Assembly: GCA_027475525.1 (NCBI GenBank)
Contig: JAMWFC010000005.1
Span: forward strand, 1,240,001-1,304,000
Length of the DNA stretch: 64,000 nt
Direction: 5' to 3'
DNA from: Macrolepiota albuminosa
Taxonomy: Eukaryota; Basidiomycota; Agaricomycetes; Agaricales; Agaricaceae
The notes below the pieces were generated by a model. It ran no database searches. It was not told where the DNA came from and saw only the letters and a list, made by a program, of their open reading frames with translations. Position 1 is the first letter of the stretch. Each line of letters starts with the position of its first letter. This document shows positions 50,786-60,816 of this stretch, piece after piece. The translations under genes and the position numbers were made by a program.

Positions 50786-51628
50786 GTGGTACGGTTGCAT
50801 TGGAACCGCCACTTCACGCGTACTACGCTAATCGCGTTCTCATTCAAGCACCGTGCACTTTGTGGTTCATACTGTATGGCGGCAAGAAAAACTTGTAGCA
50901 AGTTAGGGGTCGCAGCGCCTTCGGAGAATGTGAACATGTTTACCTTACAACCCTCTTCGGTGATCCGTATGGGCCGTGAAGCGTCGGTGATAGAAGGGAT
51001 GGGTGAGATTCGTGGTAATCGAGAACGCAGCCTAGGGGATACGGCAACACGCAATTCCGAGCTACCTGCGACCTTGCCGGAGCTGCCATCGACCTTGTCA
51101 AATCCAGTGGTGACGACCTTGTCGAATCCAGTGGTGACCGTGAGTGATGGCGCGATTGAGCAGACCGCCGTGAGAACGCAATCCGTTAACGAGTCGATTC
51201 CCACTGGGGGGGAGCGTAACTCTGTGAAAAATCGTCCTGCACCCTCGCCTAGACACCTTCGAGCTTCTAAAAGAGTACGTCAATCGGCGTGAGGCCAGGA
51301 CGAGTGTGAGTTACCCTTGAGTCCTTCGGCTATCGACGCATTTATGCGTGACGCAGTTCTGGTTTCCCAAACCGTGCCTGTTCCTATGGCGCATATACCG
51401 GCTACTCCTCTTCAACGGGGGCATATTTCTCCAATCACACCGCGGTCAGGTGGGACACTCGAGTACGCGACTCCGCCTGCCCGACAGGGAGACCCGGGCG
51501 CTGGAGGATGCTCTCGCCAGAGGACGCCGACCCCTTCTGTTGAGGGCACGCCTTTGGACCTGCGCCCCAACGATTGGGAAAAACAGGAAGGCTGCGAAGG
51601 CCAAGTTGTGATGCTGACAGAGGCCTAA
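50786..51628 (+). pseudogene. Unrecognised Ser/Pro-rich open frame with one internal TGA
   Basis: Open from 50786 to TGA 51290-51292, then in the same frame to TAA 51626-51628. A likely start is ATG 50876 (MAARKTCSKLGVAAPSENVN). It contains a 24-bp coding duplication (LSNPVVT twice, 51094-51139) and a basic LRASKRVRQSA stretch just before the TGA. TGA sits in GCGTGAGGC, so a CGA-to-TGA CpG transition is plausible. The reverse strand is also open over 51204-50626, so coding strand is not certain. No domain recognised. It lies between host genes and the young gypsy element and shares that element's CpG-rich composition. Confidence 0.35.
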
Positions 51629-51769
51629 TTGCAAAGCTTCTTGAGAACGTATGGCCAGAATGTATCCCGACAAGGTGAGGCGGCGTGTCCTGTTGCCTTT
51701 GAATGTCGTTACTCTTTGTTGCCTTCTACGTGACGTTTGCTCCTTGGATTGTCGTCTGCTTTCTAGACT

Positions 51770-52082
51770 GGCTTATTATGCCTATTACCTTTGGGTGCTT
51801 CTAGTTTGGCTTATTATGCCTTTGACGTACTATTATGCCCTTCAATCTCTAACGCTTTATATGCGTCATCGATTTATTTCGCTTATGCGCAACGCTTTAT
51901 ATGCGTGATTGTTTCTGACGCTTGATATGCGTGATTGATTATGTGGCTGACGCGCCTCAACATTTCCGGCTTATTATGCCGACTCTCCAGCGTCTTATGC
52001 CGGCGTGTGAGGCTTATTGGGCCTGTTAGGCCTTGCTGTGCCATTTGGGGCTTGTTATGCCCGTAATCAATTTATTATGCCG
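51770..52082. repeat. Cluster of short dyad motifs (GGCTTATTATGCC and ACGCTTTATATGCGT types)
   Basis: GGCTTATTATGCC at 51770-51782, 51808-51820 and 51968-51980, with variants at about 51828, 52011, 52048 and 52071. ACGCTTTATATGCGT at 51852-51866 and 51892-51906, with a variant at 51917. Each has complementary ends (GGC...GCC, ACGC...GCGT). No gene in 51629-52442. Confidence 0.7.
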
Positions 52083-52442
52083 TTGTTTCGATTCGCGTTT
52101 CGCAGCGGTTTTTTGGGTAATCTTTCATTGACTTGCCTTATTGGCCTCGTTTGTCGCACTTACGGTGCTTGATACGCGTGCGTATGCTTGGTGATTTTTC
52201 TTTCCTGACGCGTGTGTACGCTTGGTAATTTTCTTTCCTGTTTCACTTTTCGCTCGTATTCTGCTACGTTGATAGTCTACCTGTTTCTTGGCTCTTTAAT
52301 TCGCCTTCGGATGAGCTGATCTGCCGTTGCAGCTTTGCAGACACATCTGCACGCTATTCGAGACAATGGGTTCGACGCTGCACCCCCGATTCAGTCTTTC
52401 CGCGATACCTCTGTCCCTCTGACGGCGTGGGGCAGCCGACGT

Positions 52443-52949
52443 TGATAGGACCCCATACAGGATCAGCGCATCAACGGCAGGCTACGGCAACGCGGCACCA
52501 ACTCAAAATACCTTAGCGCGCGCTAATTATCTAATTTTGGCGATATTTGACGGCCACGCACGGCAAGAAGCAGATCCGATCAGTGATAGCGCCGACGGCA
52601 GACAGAATGACAACTGACAGATGGCATCAGTCACTGACGACAGCGCTTAGCGAGAAGTCTGATGATCTATCAAAAACTGACGGACAGCTTGGCGTTTGAC
52701 CTTGGCATCTGACACCGCTTAGCGTCTCGATTCGGCGCCTGACATCGCTAAGCACTTTGGACAGACAGAAGGGTGATGAATTGATGGTTTAGCACCGCGA
52801 TCTGCCGCCTGGTGGCGCCAAGGGTCTTGAAAAGATGGTAGGGATCTGAAACCGTTGGAGCTACCCCTATGAAATTTTCCAGTTTACCGCACTTTGGCGA
52901 TGGTTGGTCACTGGCGACGGTGAACTCCTTGTAGTATATATATTACTTA
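52443..52949 (+). repeat. 5' LTR (portion confirmed against the 3' LTR)
   Basis: Matches 63417-64000 apart from nine substitutions and a 77-bp duplication in the 3' copy. Contains the perfect 14-bp palindrome TTAGCGCGCGCTAA (52513-52526) and TATATATA near 52936-52943, a likely promoter box. The true right end lies beyond 52949 and cannot be set because the 3' LTR is truncated. The leader to 53840 is noncoding. Confidence 0.9.
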
Positions 52950-53538
52950 CCGACTTGTACATACACAAGGGACGAATAGACCAGAGTTCACTACTCCCCT
53001 TTCCTCAGTCTCCCTTACGCTCAAGAGCTCATTTACGCTATGATCGGCAACGTCAAACTCATCGGCAGTTGCAGACGTTCGCTAATACTCGACATACTCG
53101 CACCTTGCAACTATGGCAGGCATTATCGACGCTTAGACTTCGCTAAGCTTATCGTGCTCTTGCCGCTTACCTTTGCCGTGTTCGCTTACCGCTCTTTCCT
53201 AGGCGCTTTACCTTAGCGCTTTACATTTGCCAACTCCGTTACCGATTTTTACCCTTTTTCACAGACGTGTTCTCTGGGACCTGCCCGGGACTCCTCACCA
53301 CACTTTTAGCGCGCCCAACGCACACTCTTGGTACGGTAACACAATTGCTACATTTGTTGCTGACCAAACTTTGGGCGTCATCAAATTGGAGCCCACCACG
53401 AGGGATCTCTAGGGCAGAATTCCGCCAGAAACCCGTCTCCAGCGTAGGCGCCGCCTGCTAGACCAGTTGGCAGAAGGCATAGCTCCTTCCCACCCATCAA
53501 CCCCACAACCACCTGGTGCCTTACCGGGTCTCTCTCTT

Positions 53539-53692
53539 GCCCAGGAACTACAGAACGCCACTGTAGACGCATTTCCTGATCTCTTCCCGCATTCCCTCGA
53601 TTATAGCGCCGACGAGCCCAGGAACTACAGAACGCCACTGTAGACGCATTTCCTGATCTCTTCCTGCATTCCCTCGATTATAGCGCCGACGA
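53539..53692. repeat. 77-bp tandem duplication no. 5
   Basis: Units 53539-53615 and 53616-53692, one C/T difference (CpG to TpG), in the leader of the young gypsy element. Confidence 0.93.
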
Positions 53693-53840
53693 CCCCTTAG
53701 CGTCGCCATTTACCGTACCGCAACCAATCACCCCAATTACTCCGCTAACACCTCTTTCTCAACTCATTTCGCTTACCCCGTCGCCAATCTCTAGAACTCC
53801 TTCCCCACTACCGCTAACAGAACTCGCCAACACAGTCGCT

Positions 53841-56461
53841 ATGGAACAACAAGTCCAGCGCATGCCGCCACGTAACCACTTCTCGGCACCGAAATGGGAC
53901 GAGTCCAAGCCACGGGAGCTTTCCCAATATTTCAAGGAATTAGAGTATCTATTCAGGGATTGTAACATTACCGACCACACACAGATGAAGGAGTACGCGG
54001 CAAGATACGTATCGTATGACACGGCAGAGACGTGGACAGGTCTTACCGAGTTTGCCGCCTTTGTTCCTGCCGCCCCGCCAGCTCCAGCTCAAGGCGCTTC
54101 GTATGAGGACTGGAAGACGGCAGTAATCCAGCTGTACCCTGGCGCAGAGGAGGCTACCCGATACACGGTAAACGAGCTCCAGAAACTAGTACAGGAATCG
54201 TTCGACAGTGGCACATCGTCTCTTGGCGCATTCTCCACGTATTACCGCGAGTTCCAGAAGATCGCTAGGTGGTTAGTACAAAACGGCAAGCTCTATATCA
54301 ACGAGGAACGTCCACGTATTACCGCGAGTTCCAGAAGATCGCTAGGTGGTTAGTACAAAACGGCAAGCTCTATATCAACGAGGAACGTTGCCTATTTCAG
54401 CAAGGCATCCCGACGTCACTGTGGACTCGTATTGCTCGTCGCCTAGAGATAGTTCATCAGGCCCATCACCCTGACGAGCCCTATAACGTTGCCGACGTCT
54501 TTGAAGCCGGTAAATGGGTTCTCAAGGGAACAGACACTGGCGTTGGACTGCAGCGCGCTAGGACGAGCCCACCACCTGAGCGAACTAACGGTATAATTCC
54601 CATCCCGCCTCCTGTTGCCGACTTCGTTAAGAAAGAGGAGCTCAATGCTGCTATTACCGCCGCTGTCGCTTCCGCTATGACGCGTATTGAAACCATGATC
54701 ACCACCAACCTCACTGCTAACCGACCCGCTAACGTACCCGCACCTGGCCCTTGCCACTTCTGTGGGGAAATTGGCCATACTATGACTAGAGGACGCTGCG
54801 TCCCGCTAACGTACCCGCACCTGGCCCTTGCCACTTCTGTGGGGAAATTGGCCATACTATGACTAGAGGACGCTGCGTAACTTTAGAAAACTATATTTGG
54901 CAAGGAAGGATTCGACGGGCCATCGACGGCAAGATAGTTCTCACCACTGGCGCCATCATTCCCAACTACCCAGACAAGAAGTCCTTCCAGGAGCGAGTTG
55001 ATGAGTGGCATAGGCGCAACCCAGGACAAATCGTTACCGGCACGCTATCTGGCAACGCCAACCCCGACCCTGAACAGGCGACCCAACAGCAAATGATCCA
55101 GGACAAATCGTTACCGGCACGCTATCTGGCAACGCCAACCCCGACCCTGAACAGGCGACCCAACAGCAAATGATTCATGAGGTCTTACACTTCGACAGCG
55201 TTGGCGACCATCCTACTTTCTCGCAGGAAGAACATATTGCCAAGCTCCAACAGGAGTTGGATTTGCTTAAGAATCAGGTCTTTGATGGGGTTGAAGTTAA
55301 GCAGCCTAAACAACCTCTTAAAGGATACAAGCCAATGCCTCCCGCTAGCAAGTTACCGACTCCTGCTCCTGCCGCACCGCCTGCCACTACCCCTGCTACT
55401 ACCTCAGAACCATCGTCGTCCGCTACCGCTCCTGAACCGCCCTTGCCGCCTCTCCATCCCTACTCAGGGATTCCCGACCGTTATCACGCACCAGCACAAC
55501 AAAACTTTGCCGCTCCCGAGAAACGTCCTGAGGGTGGTTACCGACCTACCGCGCCAATTTTCGATATAGAGAAATCAAATCACGTCTTTAGCCGCATCAT
55601 GAAAACTGCCGTCACCTTATCAGTAGAAGAACTTTGTAGTATTGCTCCCGACGTCCGCAACCAAGTCAAGACGGCAGTCACTCCTCGACGACCCTTGGCG
55701 ACGACCGTTGCCGAGGTCGAGGATCTCGACGACGCGCTTCCTGGTTTCTCTGTTACCATTGACTCTCCCGACACCAATAAACCTCTTGCCGACACCGTTG
55801 CTAACGCCACCTCTGTGGATCCGGTGGAGACCTACCTCAGGTCGGTAGACCATGGAGAAGACCCCGCAATCCTTACCGTCGCTCAAGAATCGCACGCTAT
55901 TCGCTCAGTCGCGCTAGGTCGGTAGACCATGGAGAAGACCCCGCAATCCTTACCGTCGCTCAAGAATCGCACGCTATTCGCTCAGTCGCGCTAACCGTAG
56001 ACAATAAGCACGAGGTAGAAGCAATTGTGGATAGCGGGTCTCAAATCATTTCTATGGCAGCTGAAGTCGCTAACGATCTGGGCCTTATTTACGACCCTAC
56101 CATTATACTAAACATGCAGAGTGCTAACGGCACGGTAGACAGATCCCTAGGACTCGCCAAGAATGTGCCGTGCACCCTTGGCGACATCACGTTTTATCTT
56201 CAAATACACATCTTACGTTCACCAGCATACGACTTACTACTCGGCAGACCCTTCGACGTCTTGGCGCGATCAGTCGTCAAGACAGTTACCGACGAGGAAA
56301 CGACCCTCACAATTAGCGACCCAAATTCCGGAATCCGACGAACGGTGCCAACGTTCCCTAGGGGACAACGAAAAGGCGCCCGCGCTAAGCCCCCGGAGTT
56401 TACCGACCAACACGCCAACGAGCCTCCCCACCGGTGTTTTCACAGACCATCGAGGAGGTGA
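53841..56461 (+). CDS. Gag-protease polyprotein (frame split by four 77-bp duplications)
   Basis: ATG 53841 (MEQQVQRMPPRNHFSAPKWD). Gag N-terminal half has LSQYFKELEYLFRDCNI and YRTVNELQKLV-type capsid text. A zinc knuckle CHFCGEIGH...GRC follows near 54760, with CX2CX4H spacing and six residues before the last Cys. A Pro/Ala-rich linker precedes the retropepsin VEAIVDSGSQIISMAAEVAN (56010-56070) and LLLGRPFDVLARSVV. Four duplications (54234, 54725, 55021, 55839) each shift the frame by +2. With one unit of each, it is a single 771-codon frame including the stop. Ends TGA 56459-56461, overlapping the pol frame, which is -1 relative to it. Confidence 0.85.
54234..54387. repeat. 77-bp tandem duplication no. 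6
   Basis: Identical units 54234-54310 and 54311-54387 in gag. Confidence 0.95.
54725..54878. repeat. 77-bp tandem duplication no. 7
   Basis: Identical units 54725-54801 and 54802-54878, duplicating the zinc-knuckle codons. Confidence 0.95.
55021..55174. repeat. 77-bp tandem duplication no. 8
   Basis: Identical units 55021-55097 and 55098-55174 in gag. Confidence 0.95.
55839..55992. repeat. 77-bp tandem duplication no. 9
   Basis: Identical units 55839-55915 and 55916-55992 just before the protease. Confidence 0.95.
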
Positions 56462-59400
56462 TTGGCGATGATCACGGAGATGTGGCGCTAACGCTGGAAT
56501 TTGACCATTCAACTGGTCTTGTAACTGTTTTGTCTACTGCTTTTCTTGACGAAGATGTTTTAACTACTTTACCCACTACCGACGCAGAGCCTTCCCAGAA
56601 AAATCAAAACATTACCGACTCCTCTCTTGCCTACTTGTACCTTACTGCTTCTGAATCTTTTCAGAATATTGCGTCTACCGACACGTATCTCACTACGCTT
56701 CCCGGAGCCTCGTCTCCTGCCGTTCTTGGACTTGCCGCTCCTCAGGCTACAGTTCCCCTTTCCACCTCTGTTTATAACCAGGCTAACGCTCCCAAAAGGA
56801 AAGGGGTTCAAGTTAAAAAGAAATATAAGCCAGTTGCGCTTAAAACAAAACCCGTCGCTACGCACTCTCCCGAGACGTTTAGGATTGAGCGCCAGATTAT
56901 TGGCGACCCTCTTGCCGACATGCCGACTTTATCACCGAATCCGCCACCCTTTCAGCCCACAGGACGTTTTACCGCAGAACGCCAGCAGCAGTTCGCCAAG
57001 GAGCACGACACAGGATTTTTGACCCCAGATGAGTTGAAAGTCCTTACCGACCTCGTCGCTAAGCAAGATAAAGCCTTTGCTTGGGAGGACTCAGAACGCG
57101 GTAGTCTACGTACAGATTTCTTCCCACCTGTTGTTATCCCGACCATTCCTCACGTGCCGTGGACTGAGCACAACCGACCGCTACCACCTGGGATCGAAGC
57201 CGAGGTCTGCCAAATCATTAGGACCAAGATTAAGTCTGGCGTCTACGAACCCTCCAATAGCTCTTACCGCTCCCGTTGGTTTTGTGTCCTCAAAAAGAAC
57301 GGCAACCTACGTATAGTTCACAGTCTTGAGCCGCTGAATAGAGTCACCATACGATACTCTGGCATACCACCTTTCCCTGATCACGTTGCCGAGTCCTTTG
57401 CCGGGCGCATTTGTGGCGCCACCCTTGACCTCTACGTTGGCTACGACGAACGCCTGATACACCCTTCTTCCCGGGATCTCACTACCTTTCAAACTCCGTT
57501 TGGCGCCTTGCGCCTAGTCACCTTACCGATGGGCTGGACAAACTCAGTCCCTATATTTCATGACGACATCACTTTCATCCTCCAACCCAAGATACCGCAT
57601 AATGTCCTTAGCTTCATTGATGACGTTGGCGTTAAAGGCCCCAAAGACTGGCGACTCGTAAACGGCTTACCGGCGACCCATCCCGACAACTCCAACATTC
57701 GCTTAGCACTATGGGAGTTCTTCCAGCTGCTCAATCGAGTTCTCCAACATATGAAGTATAGCGGTGGTACGTTTAGCAGTCACAAACTCCTCCTTTGTGC
57801 GCCAAGGTTCAAGATACTTGGTCACATCTGCACTCCCAACGGTCGCATTCCCGACGAGTCTTGCTTAGCACTCCTAGAGCGATGGGGTCCTTGCCGCGAC
57901 TTATCTGAAGTCCGCGCCTTTCTTGTCAAAAACTTTGCCCATCGCGCACACACCCTTAACCGACTCACCCGCACTAATGAGCCCTTCGAATTTGGGCCAG
58001 ACCAGGTCACTGCCCAACGCGACTTAGTAAAAGCCTTACAAGACGCCAAGCCCCTAGTCCCCATTGATTATACCTCTGCTGACCCAGTTATCTTGGCGGT
58101 GGATACCTCGTACATTGCCGTTGGCTACTTCTTGTGCCAATGCCTTAGCGACAATCAGAAACAGCAACGCTACAACCGTTTTGGGTCTATCACGCTAAAC
58201 GACCGGGAATCTCGCTACAGCCAGCCTAAGCTAGAGCTCTATGGACTCTTCAAAACCTTCCGGTCGCTAAAGATGTACTTGATTGGCGTACGGAATCTGA
58301 TTGTTGAAGTCGACGCTAGGTACATCAAGGGCATGCTGCAGAATCCCGATATCCAGCCATCCGCTAGCATGAACCGGTGGGTAGTCGCCATCCTCATGTT
58401 TCACTTTGAGTTGGTACACGTCAAGAGCTCTTTCCACGGCCCAGATGGACTCTCTAGGCGACCATGGCAGCCTGGCAACCTGGCAGTGGACTCACAGGCT
58501 GATAGCGATTTCGAGGACTGGATCAACCGCTTACATGGTTTCGTGCACCTCATACAACAGCCAATCCCCCTATTACGACGGCAACAGCCTAGGACTGGAT
58601 CGACCGCTTACATGGTTTCGTGCACCTCATACAACAGCCAATCCCCCTATTACGACGGCAACAGCCTACCAGCATCTTTTTACATCCCATCGTCCCTTAC
58701 CGCCCTGAGATCTTTAGCGCACCCCTCACATTCTACACGGCAAGCATCCTTGGACAAGACTTGCCTCCAGTAAAAGTCGTACAGGAACCCCAGTCGCTAA
58801 GAGAAGACAGCAGAAACCTGACCTACGATGCCGTTCCCCGATCCGCCAAAGCAAAGGCAGAAGACAGCCGCTTGTTAATCGTTGAACAATGGCTACAAGA
58901 CCTTAAGCGACCCGCAGGCCTTACCGACGAACAATACGCGACCTTTATCCGCTATGCTACCCGCTTCTTCTTTACCGACAACCGCCTCTGGCGACGAAAT
59001 CGAGATGGCGCTCACAAGCTGATCATCAAGCCAGAAAGTCGCTTACGAGTCTTGCGCGCCATGCATGACGAGCTAGGACATAGAGGTCTGTACGCTACCC
59101 GAGCTTCTCTGTTAGAACGATTCTGGTGGCCACACGCTAGTGCCGACATCGCCTGGTACATCAGGACTTGCCACCTCTGTCAAATTCAACAAACGCGCCA
59201 AGTGCTCATCCCGCCAACCGTTGCAACGCCAGCTCCCCTCTTCAGCAAAATCTACGTCGATACCATGCATATGCCCAAGTCTGGTCGCCGCCAACCGTTG
59301 CAACGCCAGCTCCCCTCTTCAGCAAAATCTACGTCGATACCATGCATATGCCCAAGTCTGGTCACTACAAGTACATCATTCAAGGTCGTTGCTCGCTAAT

Positions 59401-60387
59401 CCACTGGCCTGAATTTCGAATGCTTCAGAGAGAAAATACCGACGCGGTCGCCAAGTGGCTATTTGAGGACGTCATTTGCCGTTGGGGAGCGCTAAGAGAA
59501 ATCGTCACGGATAATGGGACGTGGTCGCCAAGTGGCTATTTGAGGACGTCATTTGCCGTTGGGGAGCGCTAAGAGAAATCGTCACGGATAATGGTGCACC
59601 AATTATCAAAGCGCTAACATATCTCGCCAAGAAGTACAACATCCACCACATTCGAGTATCTGGCTACAACAAGCGCGCCAATGGCCTGGTAGAGAGACCA
59701 CACTTTGATGTTCGGCAAGTGCTCTTTAAGGCAGTCGATGGCGACGAGTCTCGTTGGAGTGAAGCGACTTATTCAGTATTTTGGTCGGAAAGAGTTACCA
59801 TTCGTAAGCGCATGGGTTGTTCTCCCTATTACGTGGCTACTGGCACCCATCTGTTACTCCCTGCCGACATTATAGAAGCGACCTATCTTCAGCCAGCACC
59901 CAACAGCATCTTAGCGACTACCGACCTTATCGCCAGACGAGCTATTGATCTCCAGCGAAGGAAAGAAGATTTAGAGCGACTCCACGAGGTAGTCTTTAGC
60001 GCCCGTCGCCAGGCAGCCCTACGATTTGAAACCGAGCATAGCGCCACTATCAAAGATTACAACTTCCCGAGAGGGGCGCTAGTGCTTATGCGCAACTCCA
60101 AAATCGAGACCTCATACAATAAGAAAATGCACCCACGCTATCTTGGACCTTTGGTAGTTATCTCCCGTAACCGTGGAGGCGCCTACGTGCTCTGTGAATT
60201 AGATGGTTCAGTACTACATCGACCTGTTGCCGCCTTTCGCCTATTGCCGTATCTCGCCAGGGAACAACTCGACTTGCCGCTTGAAGCGCTAGATATCGAC
60301 ACCGCCAAGTTACGAGAACTTGAAGAAACCGAATTATTGGACGATGATGACTTACCGACTCTAGTTGAAGAAGAAGAAAATGATTAG
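56434..60387 (+). CDS. Pol: reverse transcriptase, RNase H, integrase (split by three 77-bp duplications)
   Basis: Open in the -1 frame relative to gag-protease. RT (about 57150-57950) has RTDFFPPVVIPTIPHVPWT, FCVLKKNGNLRIVHSLEPLN, LVTLPMGWTNSVPIFHDDI and the catalytic FIDDVGVKG. RNase H: DPVILAVDTSYIAVGYF and SQPKLELYGLFKTF. Integrase: HDELGHRGLYATRASLLERF...CHLCQ (HHCC), then KIYVDTMHM, REIVTDNGAPI and GLVERPHFDVR (D, D, E). The C-terminal region has HPRYLGPLVVISRNRGGAYV and an acidic tail; stop 60385-60387. Duplications at 58514, 59211 and 59441 shift the frame; with one unit of each, there are 1,241 codons including the stop and no internal stops. No chromodomain seen. Confidence 0.88.
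58514..58667. repeat. 77-bp tandem duplication no. 10
   Basis: Units 58514-58590 and 58591-58667, one A/G difference at a CpG (58525/58602). Confidence 0.93.
59211..59364. repeat. 77-bp tandem duplication no. 11
   Basis: Units 59211-59287 and 59288-59364, identical except the last base (G/A). Confidence 0.93.
59441..59594. repeat. 77-bp tandem duplication no. 12
   Basis: Units 59441-59517 and 59518-59594, one C/T difference at a CpG (59445/59522), in the integrase core. Confidence 0.93.
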
Positions 60388-60816
60388 AAAAGACAGTACT
60401 GATAAGCTCTTATTTTTCTATTACTTACCTTACTTATCTTTCTTGCCGTGACTTACTATACTATATTCAACAGACATTTCTTTACATAGTCAAGTCGCAG
60501 CGCTAGCGTGTCGCCAACGCTTAGCGCCTTGCGCAACTCTCGCCAAGGGTTTTTTGCTATGATGATCTACTGAGCGTTTCTCTTTTCCTCAAAATTTGTC
60601 TAAGTCCCTCACATACTATTGCTCTTGCTAAAAACCTACCTTAGAATACTTGCCGCTTGCCTTCTCCTTGCTCTACTTTCTCTGCTTTCTGCAACTGCGC
60701 TAACTCAGGTTCTGGGACTTATCCGTTCACTTCCAACGAAACGGCAAAAAGGTGTATAACAGGCAGTAACAAAAATAAAATATTTACACAAGCGGCCTGT
60801 CTACGCTAAGGTCCGC

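Noticed and set aside
52443..60387. Copia-type classification of the 52 kb element
   Set aside because: Integrase follows RNase H rather than preceding RT, and RT and protease motifs are Ty3/gypsy-like.
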